Shown one piece after another: positions 52,406 to 61,775 of a DNA stretch of 64,000 nucleotides. The translations under genes and the position numbers were made by a program. This DNA comes from Kaistella chaponensis. GTDB taxonomy: Bacteria; Bacteroidota; Bacteroidia; Flavobacteriales; Weeksellaceae. Each line of letters starts with the position of its first letter. The stretch's first letter is position 1. The notes beneath the pieces are model-generated. The model was not told where the DNA came from. It worked only from the letters and a program-made list of their open reading frames with translations, and searched no databases. The stretch spans positions 62,001 through 126,000 of the forward strand of contig NZ_FTOI01000007.1 of assembly GCF_900156725.1 (NCBI RefSeq), written 5' to 3'.

Positions 52406-52427
52406 TGATGGTTAGAAATTGTTTTTG

Positions 52428-52919
52428 TTACTCAACAACAGGATTTTCTGTGGGCGGTTTTTTATTGCCCCGCGAAACAAAAAATTGTTTGAGCTCATTC
52501 ATTTTGTTTTCAAAACCTGCTGCTCCGGAACCTGCCCGATACGTGGTATATCCATAATCATTCAGCGCTGTCTGATAATTATCGTAATCGTGAAGGATCT
52601 TCGCATCTCTCATTCTCTCCTGCAGCGCCTGAATTCTGTTCCAGGCATTTTCCAGAAAAAGTCTGCTGCTGTAATCCAGACCAAACTCCGTCCAGTCAAT
52701 TTCGGGATCGGAAAGCTGCGGACTGCTGTTACGGAAATCCGACACCTTGTTCACCAGTAGTTTGTTTTGTTCGTTTACGCTGCCATAAGATTTTCGCTCA
52801 GCCGGTGTAAGCGCTACGGTCAGCATTTCCAATGCCAGTTCCAAAGCAGTAATTGCATCATTGATTGCGTCTTGTTGTGCTGCGGTTAAGTGCACATTGT
52901 TTAGATTGTTGATTGCCAT
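52428..52919 (-). CDS. Hypothetical helical protein
   Basis: 163 aa, no signal peptide, not recognised. It is mostly alpha-helical: a leading amphipathic helix pair (AAQQDAINDAITALELALEM, then ALTPAERKSYGSV), IDWTEFGLDYSSRLFLENAW, and helices to NKMNELKQFFVSRGN. The C-terminus is proline-rich. Codon use is ordinary and a good terminator follows, so it is likely a real gene. It is convergent with the methylase gene across the 21-bp repeat array. Confidence 0.7.
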   Translation of the reverse strand: MAINNLNNVHLTAAQQDAINDAITALELALEMLTVALTPAERKSYGSVNEQNKLLVNKVSDFRNSSPQLSDPEIDWTEFGLDYSSRLFLENAWNRIQALQERMRDAKILHDYDNYQTALNDYGYTTYRAGSGAAGFENKMNELKQFFVSRGNKKPPTENPVVE

Positions 52920-53189
52920 AATTAGTGTTTTTATTAATTAATTATACCAAAAGTAACAAGAAAAACAAATTCAATCCACCGTGAAAACACCCATTTTTTA
53001 TCCAAATCGAAAAATTTTTAAAAATTGAAAGAAGAATTATTAAGTGATGCTAAGGTCACAGTTTTTCAGGTCATTAGAAGATAAAAGTGATTTCGATTTA
53101 TTTTGTGTATGATCGCAATCTATCATCTACCGTCTTTTCATGAACGCTTGGAATAAAATTTGAAATCACTAAACCACAAAAATATTATT

Positions 53190-54593
53190 ATGAGCAATAC
53201 AACCAAAACACCTTCTATAAAAAGCATCAATCCTTTTAATAATGAAGTGGTAAAAGAATTTGAATTAATGTCTCCTGAAAAGGTTGCCTCCATGATTGAT
53301 AAAGCAGATCAGGCATTTAAATCATGGAAAAATACGTCCATCGAAGAGCGCGCCAAGATCATGCATAAAATGGCTTCTTTGATGCGCGACAAAAAAGAAG
53401 ACCTCGGAAAATTAGCCACTTTGGAAATGGGGAAAGTTTTAGCCCAGGCAATTGGCGAAGTAAAAATCTGCGCCGCTATCTTTGATTATTATGCGGATAA
53501 CGCTGCCGAATTTTTAGCAGATAAACCACTAGAAGTTCCCCACGGCGAAGCATTTCTAAGTTACGAGCCGATCGGAGTTATTTTGAGTGTTCAACCCTGG
53601 AATTTCCCTTTTTATCAGATGACCAGATCAGCCGCTGCACATATTACTGCCGGTAATGCAATGGTTTTAAAACATTCATCCAATGTGCCGCAATGTGCGC
53701 AAATGATGGAAGATCTTTTCAAAGAAGCCGGTTTACCGGATGGTGTTTACACGAATTTATTCGTCGCCGGAAAAGATATCGAGCCCATCGTAGAAAACCC
53801 AAAAATTAAAGCGGTAACTTTAACAGGAAGCGAACCAGCCGGCGCAAGTATTGCGACCGCCGCTGCAAAACAGGTAAAAAAATCGACGCTGGAATTAGGC
53901 GGAAGTGATCCCTTCATTGTTTTAGAGGATGCCGATGTTCAGTTAGCCGTGAAGACTGCAGTTCAGGGAAGAATGGCGAATGGCGGACAGGTTTGTACCT
54001 CCCCAAAAAGAATCATTGTAGCATCAGGTATTTACGAAGAATTTTTAGCCAAAACGAAAGAAGCTTTTGCCCAGATCAAAGTTGGAAATCCTATGGATTC
54101 AGATACTACATTAGGGCCTCTAAGTACAGAGAAAGCTGCAGAAGATGTATTGGCTCAAATCAAAAAAGCCGCAGAACAGGGTGCGACTATTGAACTGGGT
54201 GGAAAAAGAATTGACCGCGTCGGAGCGTTCTTAGAACCCACTTTGATCACCGATATTACTCCGAAAATGGATCTTTATTTTGAAGAAGTATTCGGACCTG
54301 TGATGATGGTTTACAAGTACGAAACAATCGAAGAAGCGTTGGAAATTGCCAATGCTACCGAATTTGGATTAGGGGGAACCGTTTTCGGGACCGACACGAA
54401 AAAAGCAGTGAAAGTCGCCCGAAAAATAGATTCCGGAATGATCTACATCAATCATGCGACAAGTGTAGCGCCCCAACTTCCTTTTGGTGGTACGAAAAAA
54501 TCCGGTTACGGAAGAGAACAGGCGATCGAAGGTCTGCTGGAGTTTGTAAACATCAAACTCATCAGAACAACTTCTCCTGATCAACCGTTTTAA
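53190..54593 (+). CDS. NAD(P)-dependent succinate-semialdehyde (aldehyde) dehydrogenase
   Basis: 467 aa from the ATG at 53190; an upstream start at 53160 is not family-like. ALDH fold: VILSVQPWNFPFYQ (cofactor Asn region), VTLTGSEPAGASIA, catalytic Glu in STLELGGSDPFIVL (about 230) and nucleophilic Cys in GGQVCTSPKR (about 264), EVFGPVMMVYK near the end. Best fit is the GabD/Sad group that oxidises succinate semialdehyde to succinate; other aldehydes are possible. Single gene with a downstream terminator. Confidence 0.88.
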   Translation: MSNTTKTPSIKSINPFNNEVVKEFELMSPEKVASMIDKADQAFKSWKNTSIEERAKIMHKMASLMRDKKEDLGKLATLEMGKVLAQAIGEVKICAAIFDYYADNAAEFLADKPLEVPHGEAFLSYEPIGVILSVQPWNFPFYQMTRSAAAHITAGNAMVLKHSSNVPQCAQMMEDLFKEAGLPDGVYTNLFVAGKDIEPIVENPKIKAVTLTGSEPAGASIATAAAKQVKKSTLELGGSDPFIVLEDADVQLAVKTAVQGRMANGGQVCTSPKRIIVASGIYEEFLAKTKEAFAQIKVGNPMDSDTTLGPLSTEKAAEDVLAQIKKAAEQGATIELGGKRIDRVGAFLEPTLITDITPKMDLYFEEVFGPVMMVYKYETIEEALEIANATEFGLGGTVFGTDTKKAVKVARKIDSGMIYINHATSVAPQLPFGGTKKSGYGREQAIEGLLEFVNIKLIRTTSPDQPF

Positions 54594-54642
54594 ATTTTCA
54601 TGATAGAAAATCGACGAACAGTTTTTCATCAACTTATCATTA

Positions 54643-54668
54643 TCCGTGTTTAAAATTTTAAACACGGA
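54643..54668 (+). terminator. Terminator after the aldehyde dehydrogenase gene
   Basis: A perfect 26-bp palindrome with TCCGTGTTTAAAA arms, followed by TTTCTTTTATT. Confidence 0.75.
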
Positions 54669-54752
54669 TTTCTTTTATTAAAGCGCTTTTTATTTATTCA
54701 TGCACTCCACTACAATTTTCTTAAAAAGAGTATTTTTGCTGTCTATAGAATT

Positions 54753-56006
54753 ATGATGCAAAAACAGAATTACAAAATACACATTATCGGAGGGGGCGTT
54801 TGTGGTTTAATAGCTGCGAAGACGCTTGAAGATCACGGGTTCTCCCCTATCATTGTAGAAGCGACCAATTTTGTTGGTGGTCGCGTAAAGACAGACCTCA
54901 TCGAAGGTTATCAACTGGATCACGGTTTTCAGGTTTTGTTAACGGCCTATCCTGCAGCGCAGAAATTTCTGGATTTTAAAGCTTTAGAATTGCAAAATTT
55001 CCTACCGGGAGCATCCATTTTTAAAGAGGGAAAAGAAAACCAAATTGGCGATCCTTTGCGTGATTTTTCCTTATTGTTTCCGACGGTATTTTCCAGCCTA
55101 ATTCCTTTAAAAGATAAAGTTAAAATCCTAAAGCTCAACATTCAACTCAAGAAAAAAAAAATTACAGCGATATTTGAGGAAAAGGAAAAAACCACGCTTC
55201 AGTATTTGCAGGATTTTGGCTTTTCAGACGAAGTGATCACGCAATTTTTCAAACCATTTTTTAGCGGGATCTTTCTGGAAACGCAGTTGGAAACATCAAG
55301 CCGGATGTTTGAATTTGTCTATAAAATGTTTGGAACCGGAAATGCAGCGGTACCAAAAGCCGGAATCCAAGCCATTCCTGATCAATTGAAGAACCAATTG
55401 AAAACGACGGAAATCCTCTTTAATACTAAAGTAAAATCCGTCATTGATGGGCAAATTACCTTAGAAGATGGTACCATTCTGGAAAGCGACTTCACCATTA
55501 TCGCCACAGATTCTACTGCTTTACTTTCTAATTCCTCTAAAAAATCTATAAAGTGGAAATCCTGTTTCACCCTTTATTTTGAAACCGAAAAACGCGTCAT
55601 TGCCAAACCACTGATCGGACTTTTACCGAAAGAAAATTCCTTAATCAACAATCTTTTTTATACCACCAGTTTGAAAACTGCGCGGAATGGCGGGAAAGAA
55701 CTGCTTTGCGTTACGGTTATCGACAATCACGGTTTAAAAGGTGATGAACTCACGCAAAAAGTAAAAAGTGAATTAAAAGAACACTTCAATATTGATGTTC
55801 TGAGATGGATCAAGACCTATGAAATCCCAAAAGCACTACCCGATTTAAAAGAGATCAAATATACTTTAACCGCTACTGAAAGTCGATATTCAGAGAAAAT
55901 TTTTCTTGCAGGGGATACTTTGGTTAATGGTTCTCTAAATGCTGCCATGCTTTCTGGGGAACATGTGGCTCTTGAAGTGATTAAGACCATCAATGGACGA
56001 ATTTAA
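54753..56006 (+). CDS. FAD-dependent amine-oxidase/phytoene-desaturase-like oxidoreductase
   Basis: 417 aa. N-terminal dinucleotide motif HIIGGGVCGLIAAKTLEDHG (GxGxxG), with VEATNFVGGRVKTD (the GGR motif of NAD(P)-binding_8 amine oxidases) and a C-terminal FAD-contact IFLAGDTLVNGSLNAAMLSG. Protoporphyrinogen oxidase-like and amine-oxidase-like members share this pattern, so the substrate cannot be assigned. No signal peptide is present. It is a single gene, followed by a weak hairpin at 56059-56096. Confidence 0.85.
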   Translation: MMQKQNYKIHIIGGGVCGLIAAKTLEDHGFSPIIVEATNFVGGRVKTDLIEGYQLDHGFQVLLTAYPAAQKFLDFKALELQNFLPGASIFKEGKENQIGDPLRDFSLLFPTVFSSLIPLKDKVKILKLNIQLKKKKITAIFEEKEKTTLQYLQDFGFSDEVITQFFKPFFSGIFLETQLETSSRMFEFVYKMFGTGNAAVPKAGIQAIPDQLKNQLKTTEILFNTKVKSVIDGQITLEDGTILESDFTIIATDSTALLSNSSKKSIKWKSCFTLYFETEKRVIAKPLIGLLPKENSLINNLFYTTSLKTARNGGKELLCVTVIDNHGLKGDELTQKVKSELKEHFNIDVLRWIKTYEIPKALPDLKEIKYTLTATESRYSEKIFLAGDTLVNGSLNAAMLSGEHVALEVIKTINGRI

Positions 56007-56058
56007 AATAATGATGCGCGATATATATTTCACAGAATCGTTGCAAACCCCTTTAAAA

Positions 56059-56096
56059 AAGTAAAACCTTATTTTTAATGATTTAAAGTTTTACTT
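56059..56096 (+). terminator. Weak terminator-like hairpin after the oxidoreductase gene
   Basis: AAGTAAAAC/GTTTTACTT stem with a 20-nt AT-rich loop; only a short T-run follows. Confidence 0.4.
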
Positions 56097-56318
56097 CTTT
56101 GTTGCCATTCATTACGCTTTTCTTCAAACATTTTTAAAATGACAAAAGCATGCGGAAAAAGACTTTGATTGATCTTATTACTGAGATTAGAATTTAATCA
56201 AGCAAATTTCCTTATTTGATCGCTTAGTTCTCTCATGATGGTTCGTGGTTTCTTCGAGGATGGTTCGAAAAAAAGTACTTTTTTTGGGAACTGATACGAA
56301 GCAAAGTCGAACAAAGGT

Positions 56319-56357
56319 TTGTCAAGGTTCAAAACCTTGACAAGGTTAATTAAGTGA
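56319..56357 (+). repeat. CAAGGTT palindromic repeat, copy 1
   Basis: TTGTCAAGGTTCAAAACCTTGACAAGGTTAATTAAGTGA-type unit of 39 nt (positions 56319-56357), identical in sequence to the copy at 56429-56467. It contains a palindrome with CAAGGTT/AACCTTG arms. No gene was found between 56007 and 56494. Confidence 0.85.
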
Positions 56358-56428
56358 AAAGCGCTAAGAAATAACGAAATACCAATAAAAAAAAGGAAAG
56401 TATTACTTTTAATCCCCAAAATTTAACC

Positions 56429-56467
56429 TTGTCAAGGTTCAAAACCTTGACAAGGTTAATTAAGTGA
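56429..56467 (+). repeat. CAAGGTT palindromic repeat, copy 2
   Basis: Second copy of the 39-nt unit, directly before the membrane-anchored nuclease-like gene. A degenerate third piece (TTCAAGGTTTTGCATCTTGA) lies near 57233. Confidence 0.85.
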
Positions 56468-56494
56468 CAAATACTAAAGAACTAAGAACTATTA

Positions 56495-57040
56495 ATGAAA
56501 AAAATGGCTTTATTATTTTTAATCCTCGGAGTGCTGAGTTTGGCACTCTCCTACTATTTCTACACCAAAAAGGAAATACCACCTGCTGATTTTTCTGCGG
56601 TCAATAAACAAAAAGGCAATGATTTTGAAGACTACCTCATTCAGTTACTCGGAAAAACGGAGGGCATTCAATTGGTGGGTAAAGTTTCTGATTATCACAA
56701 AGACGGCGTTTCTGCCTTAGAAAACACAGAACCCGACCTGAAATTTAAAACTCAAAGCGCCCATTTTGCGGTAGAATGCAAATGGAGAAGCAGCTTCAAA
56801 AGCGGCAATATCAACTGGGCAAAAGATTATCAGATCAAGAACTACAACACCTATCAAAAAACAAAGAACGAAAAAGTATTTGTCGCTCTCGGAATTGGCG
56901 GCACTTCCACCCAACCGGAACGGCTGTTTTTTGTGCCTTTATATCGGTTGAAACTGGAGTTTGCCAACGAGGATTACATCAAAGAATTTGAAATAAAAGA
57001 CCAACGCGATCTGTTGAAAATACTGCGAAATACGCTTTAA
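56495..57040 (+). CDS. Membrane-anchored PD-(D/E)XK nuclease-like protein
   Basis: 181 aa. One N-terminal transmembrane helix (ALLFLILGVLSLALSYYFY, residues 4-22), then a restriction-endonuclease-like domain: KQKGNDFEDYLIQLL (helix with conserved Glu), NTEPDLKFKTQSAHFAVECKW (D, then ExK, about 78-98) and a long helix with QIKNYNTYQ. The fold resembles Mrr/NERD-type nucleases. The helix would place the domain at the inner membrane. No toxin-antitoxin or restriction partner is adjacent. The function is inferred only from the motif. Confidence 0.7.
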   Translation: MKKMALLFLILGVLSLALSYYFYTKKEIPPADFSAVNKQKGNDFEDYLIQLLGKTEGIQLVGKVSDYHKDGVSALENTEPDLKFKTQSAHFAVECKWRSSFKSGNINWAKDYQIKNYNTYQKTKNEKVFVALGIGGTSTQPERLFFVPLYRLKLEFANEDYIKEFEIKDQRDLLKILRNTL

Positions 57041-57210
57041 AAACGGACCAGTCAAAAGGTAGTAAAAACCTCCATCAGTGGGTTACTTCAGATGAGATTC
57101 AACCGACAAATGAGCAGTCTGCTTCGTCTCTTTCAGTAGCGAGAGAATTCATAAGTATTACAGCAGAATCGCATCCGTTCCTCATCAAAAAACAACGGCT
57201 GGATTTTTAA
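57019..57210 (+). pseudogene. Possible remnant: open frame overlapping the nuclease 3' end
   Basis: A frame open from inside the previous gene reads TDQSKGSKNLHQWVTSDE, then SLSVAREFISITAESHPFL, and stops near 57210. Composition is coding-like but there is no start codon and no recognised family. It may be the tail of a decayed gene. Confidence 0.2.
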
Positions 57211-57312
57211 AATGAAGGTGAAAAATTCAACATTTTCAAGGTTTTGCATCTTGACAAGGTTTGCGAAGATTAGTAAAAAGAACAAAATACTTTTAGCATC
57301 AACAAAAAAGAA

Positions 57313-57768
57313 ATGGGTTTACGAGAAGCAAAAATTGAGGATATCAAGCAGATTCAGAAAGTCAGAAATGCGGTAAAGGAAAACACCTTATCGAACCCCG
57401 ATTTGGTGACAGATGAAGATTGTACGGCCTTTCTCACCGTGCGCGGAAAAGGTTGGGTGTATGAAATTGAAAATGACATAGTGGGATTTGCCATCGCTGA
57501 TTTGCAGGATCATAATGTTTGGGCTTTATTCCTGGATCCGGAATTTGAGAAACAAGGCATTGGTCAACAATTGCATAACACCATGCTGAACTGGTATTTT
57601 TCACAAACTCAGCATCAAATCTGGTTGGGAACGGCTTTCAATACAAGAGCAGAACACTTCTACCGAAAAGCAGGTTGGACAGAAGCTGGGACAAACGGAA
57701 CCAAAGAAATGAAATTTGAAATGACGTATGAAAACTGGAGAAAAAATGCCGCTTATGCGCAGGTTTAA
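57313..57768 (+). CDS. GNAT family N-acetyltransferase
   Basis: 151 aa. GNAT fold: strand 4 with ALFLDPEFEKQGIGQQLHN (acetyl-CoA-binding QxxGxG loop, about residue 80) and IWLGTAFNTRAEHFYRKAGW. The leading residues MGLREAKIEDIKQIQKVRNAV are a typical start. The acceptor is unknown. Single gene. Confidence 0.85.
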   Translation: MGLREAKIEDIKQIQKVRNAVKENTLSNPDLVTDEDCTAFLTVRGKGWVYEIENDIVGFAIADLQDHNVWALFLDPEFEKQGIGQQLHNTMLNWYFSQTQHQIWLGTAFNTRAEHFYRKAGWTEAGTNGTKEMKFEMTYENWRKNAAYAQV

Positions 57769-58203
57769 GTTGAAAAAATTTGGCTTCACCCTTTTTTTTG
57801 CACACCCTTTTCCTCAGTGTTTATTCCATTAAACAGAAACGGTTTAAAAAGCAAAAAGACCAAAACCTAGGATTGAATAAGATTGCACATGATGATAAGA
57901 TCATGATTGTCCTCGCTGAAAACCATCGTTTATGGCAGAAGATCACCGCGTCGGAAAGAGAAAGTTGTTGAATCGCACTTTGGTACATTTAGGAATTTTA
58001 GGATAAGTTAAATAACTCCATTGCATGCCGTAGCAAAGAATTTCCGCGCAAAGGCTCGATAAAATGGGCCATCCACGAATAAATGGACTCCACAAAATTA
58101 CTTGTTTCTCCTTATTTTCAAAGGATCAATCGGTATAGCATTCATTGGAAGCATATTTGATGCATCCATAGAAAGATTATACAAACCCCAAAACCATTTA
58201 ATC
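57769..58203 (+). other. Gap between GNAT and PCD genes: gene debris
   Basis: A plus-strand frame at 57780-57971 (SIKQKRFKKQKDQNLGLNK, then DDKIMIVLAENHRLWQKI) looks partly coding but has no recognised family and a poor N-terminus. The remaining bases to 58203 show no gene or structured repeat. Confidence 0.3.
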
Positions 58204-58437
58204 ATGTGGAAAGAAATCAATGGAAAACTCGAGCAGACTTTCAAGTTTAAAGATTTTTCTGAAGCCTTTGCTTTTATGACCAGAGTTGCTCTGGTTGCAG
58301 AATGCGCAAACCATCATCCCGACTGGTCAAACGAATACAACAAAGTGAAAATCACCCTCTGTACGCATGATCAAGATGATGCCATCACCGAAAAAGACCA
58401 TCAACTTGCCAAAGCAATCGATCAAATAAGGGCGTAA
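58204..58437 (+). CDS. 4a-hydroxytetrahydrobiopterin dehydratase (PCD/DCoH)
   Basis: 77 aa from the ATG at 58204, which gives the family length; the frame extends upstream to 58102 without conservation. Core motif [19 protein letters not shown] contains the catalytic histidines, followed by [18 protein letters not shown]. It dehydrates the pterin 4a-carbinolamine after aromatic amino-acid hydroxylation. No hydroxylase gene is adjacent. N-terminally the protein is a little shorter than the usual roughly 95 residues. Confidence 0.88.
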   Translation: MWKEINGKLEQTFKFKDFSEAFAFMTRVALVAECANHHPDWSNEYNKVKITLCTHDQDDAITEKDHQLAKAIDQIRA

Positions 58438-58516
58438 ATCCGAATCTCCATGAAACAGTCCGTGGTAGTTTTCACCAAAAAACATCAAATTCGACAAGGT
58501 TTTCGATAAGAAGGCT

Positions 58517-58868
58517 TATTCATTCCTTGGTACAAACCAGCCTTCTCCCATTTTCGAGGTCAGTTTTGCGACTCGTTTTTGTACTTCCTGCTCCAAATTC
58601 AAAATAAACGATCAAATCAGGTCATCTAAAAAAGGGAGAAAAGAATTTAGAATTTTATTGAGGTGGATTGAAGAGATGATGATCAATTCAAAAAAGCATT
58701 CAGGATTTCATCATCATTGGACTGTTGCAAGTAAGTGATTTTGAAAATAAATATTTTCCCCGAAAAGAAATCACGCTGAAAGATTATCGGCTTGTTCACA
58801 TTCGGGGTGATCATCATTTTGGTGGTAATACCAAAATGCTTGCAGATAAAATTGTTCCTTATTTCTAA
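58517..58868. pseudogene. Decayed gene fragments, one resembling the C-terminus of an AcvB/VirJ-like hydrolase
   Basis: In the 442-nt gap, a plus-strand frame ending at 58868 reads QDFIIIGLLQVSDFENKYF, then YRLVHIRGDHHFGGNTKMLA, resembling the C-terminus of VirJ/AcvB-type alpha/beta hydrolases (the HHFGG catalytic-His region). On the minus strand near 58517-58591 another fragment reads EQEVQKRVAKLTSKMGEGWF and stops. Both lack starts. Confidence 0.35.
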
Positions 58869-58879
58869 AAACCAATGCT

Positions 58880-59182
58880 ATGTCGAATAAAACTTCACAA
58901 CATATTCTTCCCACTGCTGCTAATTTACTGGGATTCTGCTTAATTGTAATCACGTCTTTACACCTCAGTTCTGCGACCTCCAACTCCATTATTGACGAAG
59001 TTGCAAGCATCGTTTCGGTTTTGCTATGCATTTCGGTAATCCTTTCTTTTGCATCGATAAAAAGCAGAAGTTTGATTTGGACGCAACGTTGGGAAAATCT
59101 GGCCGAAATCCTTTTTGGCGCATCCATTATCGGAATCGCATTGATTGTTTTGGTACTTTTGAAAAAATTCTGGCTCAGATAG
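58880..59182 (+). CDS. Small integral membrane protein of unknown function
   Basis: 100 aa with three hydrophobic segments: TAANLLGFCLIVITSLHL, IVSVLLCISVILSFA and LFGASIIGIALIVLVLL. The N-terminus MSNKTSQHILPTAANLLG and the WTQRWENLAEILF loop look conserved, but I do not recognise a named family. It is followed closely by a DUF1003 gene, possibly in one transcript. Confidence 0.65.
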   Translation: MSNKTSQHILPTAANLLGFCLIVITSLHLSSATSNSIIDEVASIVSVLLCISVILSFASIKSRSLIWTQRWENLAEILFGASIIGIALIVLVLLKKFWLR

Positions 59183-59241
59183 AAAACTAATTCCAGTATT
59201 GGTTGAATAAAATTAATACCATTCATTTAAAAATATTAAAA

Positions 59242-59796
59242 ATGAAAAATAAGAAATACGTCCTTGATCTTTTGAAAAATGAAAATGCTCAACTGCATAA
59301 AATGCACGACATTGTAGAAAAGGCAATTAAAGAAGAAACACTTATTACAACAACGATTGAAGAAGTAGATGAAGAGCGCACGTATGGAGAAAAACTCTCC
59401 GACCAAGTGGCTACATTTGGTGGAAGTTGGAGGTTTATTATCATTTTCGGCGTTATTTTGATATTATGGATTTTTTACAATACCTACATTATGGTCAATA
59501 AAAGTTTTGATCCTTATCCGTATATTTTGCTCAATCTAATTTTATCTTGTATTGCCGCGATTCAGGCACCGATTATCATGATGAGTCAAAATCGGAAGGA
59601 AGTGAAAGATCGAAAAAGATCCATCAATGATTACATGATTAACCTGAAATCTGAAATTGAAATCAGAAACCTGCATGAAAAAGTAGATTTATCGATTATC
59701 GATCAGTACAAACACCTTTGCGATATACAGCAAAAGCAGCTCGAACTCTTAGAAGAACTCAATAAAAAATTAAAATTAATGGCTAAACCGCAGTAA
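59242..59796 (+). CDS. DUF1003 domain membrane protein
   Basis: 184 aa from the ATG at 59242. The DUF1003 core runs from TYGEKLSDQVATFGGSWRF (the conserved D-x(5)-GSW-F motif) through two transmembrane helices (about 64-82 and 95-115) to IMMSQNRKEVKDRKRS, with the conserved NxxLSC-like LNLILSCIAAIQAPIIMMSQ. A coiled coil follows (DIQQKQLELLEELNKKL). It is an inner-membrane protein of unknown function. Confidence 0.88.
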   Translation: MKNKKYVLDLLKNENAQLHKMHDIVEKAIKEETLITTTIEEVDEERTYGEKLSDQVATFGGSWRFIIIFGVILILWIFYNTYIMVNKSFDPYPYILLNLILSCIAAIQAPIIMMSQNRKEVKDRKRSINDYMINLKSEIEIRNLHEKVDLSIIDQYKHLCDIQQKQLELLEELNKKLKLMAKPQ

Positions 59797-59876
59797 TATT
59801 TAAAAGAAATTTTTACGACAATTCCCCTTAAAATTAATATATTTCCATCCAATTAAATTTTACTATAAATAGCAAC

Positions 59877-60320
59877 ATGACAAAGGAAGAACTCTTAAAC
59901 AAAGCCATTAAAATTGCCCAAAAAGCCCATCGAGGACAAACCGATAAATTTGGAACGCCTTATATTGGACACGTGATAAGAGTAATGAACGCAGGCAAAA
60001 CCTACGATGAAAAAATTGTAGGAGTCTTACATGATGTCATCGAAGATTGTCCGGAAATTACGTTGAATGACCTTTTGGAAGAAGGTTTCCCAAATCATAT
60101 TGTTTTCGCAATTGAATGCTTAACCAAAACTCCGGCCGATCAGGACTACACAGAATTCGTAAAACAGACGGAAAAGTCGCCACTTGCAGTCTCGGTAAAA
60201 ATGAATGATCTCGCGGATAACATGGATTTAAAACGCTTCACCGAACCGCTTACGAACCGGGATTTTAAACGCCTTAATAAATATTTGACGGCATATCTTT
60301 ATTTGAAGGAAAAACACTAA
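59877..60320 (+). CDS. HD-domain phosphohydrolase (SpoT-like small hydrolase)
   Basis: 147 aa. HD motifs: AQKAHRGQTDKFGTPYIGH (first His), VLHDVIEDCPE (HD with ED), and MNDLADNMD (distal Asp). This is the hydrolase domain of RelA/SpoT proteins without synthetase or regulatory parts, so it may degrade (p)ppGpp or a related nucleotide. Single gene. Confidence 0.85.
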   Translation: MTKEELLNKAIKIAQKAHRGQTDKFGTPYIGHVIRVMNAGKTYDEKIVGVLHDVIEDCPEITLNDLLEEGFPNHIVFAIECLTKTPADQDYTEFVKQTEKSPLAVSVKMNDLADNMDLKRFTEPLTNRDFKRLNKYLTAYLYLKEKH

Positions 60321-60489
60321 AACTTCTTAAAGATTAAGATAGTAAATAATTGATTTTTAGACATTTAAATTTTGTTTGAAAAATCGAGATTCTCTTTCAA
60401 AACAAAGCCGCGGACAGCGTTTTATTTGTCGAAAAAATTAAAAAAAGTAAAAAATATTTGTGGTTTTTTCGGTTTAAAAAGGTCTTGCT

Positions 60490-61212
60490 TTAATCCACCG
60501 TTTTATTAGAATCCCCCAGAAGTGCATGCAGTTCTTTTAATTCTGTTTCCGTTAAATCCCGCCATTTCCCGACCGGAAGATCCAGTTTAAGATTCATAAT
60601 TCGGATGCGTTTTAGCTTTTTCACTTCATAGCCACAGAACTCACACATTCTGCGGATCTGTCGGTTTAAACCTTGTGTTAATACTATTCGGAACGATAAA
60701 TTGTCGATCTGTTCTACTTCACATTTATTTGTAACAGTGTCTAAAATAGGAATTCCACCACGCATTTGCATCAAAAATTTGGGAGAAATGGGTTTGTCAA
60801 CTCTTACGATGTATTCTTTTTCGTGGTTGTTTCTGGCGCGAAGTATTTTGTTTACAATATCACCATCATTGGTAAGCATAATCAAACCTTCACTCGGTTT
60901 ATCTAACCGACCGATGGGAAAAATTCTTTTCGGATGATTCACAAATTCAACAATATTGTCTAGTTCTCTTTTGGTATCGGTGGTACACACGATTCCGACT
61001 GGTTTGTTTAAAACAATATAAACGGGTTTTTCTTCCGATTTTTTAATGGAATTTCCATCTACAAAGATTTCGTCAGCATCAGAAACTTTGGTTCCCATTT
61101 CTGGAATTGCACCATTGATGGTAATTCGGCCTTGTTCCAACAAACGATCGGCTTCTCTGCGCGAACAGAAACCGACTTCTGAAAGATATTTATTAATACG
61201 TGTTTGTTCCAA
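60490..61212 (-). CDS. rluF: 23S rRNA pseudouridine synthase RluF-like
   Basis: 240 aa. S4 domain [24 protein letters not shown] (4-60), catalytic Asp in [20 protein letters not shown], and C-terminal [20 protein letters not shown]. It makes pseudouridine in 23S rRNA (E. coli RluF modifies U2604). Unlike the RluB-like enzyme at 18.7 kb it has no basic N-terminal tail. It lies 5 nt after the beta-barrel gene, on the same strand. Confidence 0.9.
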   Translation of the reverse strand: MEQTRINKYLSEVGFCSRREADRLLEQGRITINGAIPEMGTKVSDADEIFVDGNSIKKSEEKPVYIVLNKPVGIVCTTDTKRELDNIVEFVNHPKRIFPIGRLDKPSEGLIMLTNDGDIVNKILRARNNHEKEYIVRVDKPISPKFLMQMRGGIPILDTVTNKCEVEQIDNLSFRIVLTQGLNRQIRRMCEFCGYEVKKLKRIRIMNLKLDLPVGKWRDLTETELKELHALLGDSNKTVD

Positions 61213-61217
61213 TTTTA

Positions 61218-61775
61218 TTAAAGATTTTTATTGCTAAAAAGGATGATTCCGTAAGATATTCCTATGAAAACGCTACTTTCACCATCGATGATCTGATCGT
61301 CTAAACTCACTTGAAACTGATGTCCGAATCTTTTGCTTAAAGGCTCTATTGCACCAATTCCAATGCCGACAAATCCTGCATTTTTAGCAGCCGTGTGATT
61401 GATTTTGTTGCCAAAGTTAGCAAAAAGATAAACAAGATCATCCGTTTCAGGGGCGTTGATATAAAAATTCGGTTGCACTTTATAATAGATCAAGTGGAAA
61501 TTCGGATCAATGTAACTGTATCGCAAACCACCACTCACAGAAAACCAATTGAAAGGTTGATAACCAGCTAAAACACTGAATCCGTAATTATATTTTCCGG
61601 GCGGAAGCTTACTTTTTTCGTAATCAGTTTTCGCCGTACTATTTCTAATCATACTTCCCAAATCAAAACCAATATTTGCATCCAAAGACGTGAATACTCC
61701 TAATTTTGTTGTTGTTTTTTGCGAATAAAGAAAAATAGAACTTGCAATAAAAAAAAGTAGAATTAATTTTTTCAC
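61218..61775 (-). CDS. Outer-membrane beta-barrel-like protein of unknown function
   Basis: 185 aa with a signal peptide ([19 protein letters not shown]). Mature part of alternating strands: [55 protein letters not shown], and a final strand [14 protein letters not shown]. Likely a small porin-like barrel; no family assigned. It overlaps truB by 4 nt and is followed by rluF after 5 nt, so truB, this gene and rluF form one operon. Confidence 0.7.
   Translation of the reverse strand: MKKLILLFFIASSIFLYSQKTTTKLGVFTSLDANIGFDLGSMIRNSTAKTDYEKSKLPPGKYNYGFSVLAGYQPFNWFSVSGGLRYSYIDPNFHLIYYKVQPNFYINAPETDDLVYLFANFGNKINHTAAKNAGFVGIGIGAIEPLSKRFGHQFQVSLDDQIIDGESSVFIGISYGIILFSNKNL

Noticed and set aside
52134-52415. 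93-aa open frame made of SEPR heptapeptides over the 21-bp array
   Set aside because: It depends on a TTG start, is open only because the 21-bp period is divisible by three, and has no recognisable domain or signals.
56198-56419. 73-aa minus-strand open frame with a hydrophobic start
   Set aside because: Its middle (LINLVKVLNLDKP) is the translation of the CAAGGTT repeat, and the rest has no family; a chance frame is more likely.
58771-59226. 151-aa minus-strand open frame
   Set aside because: It is antisense to the better supported small membrane protein gene and to the hydrolase-like fragment.
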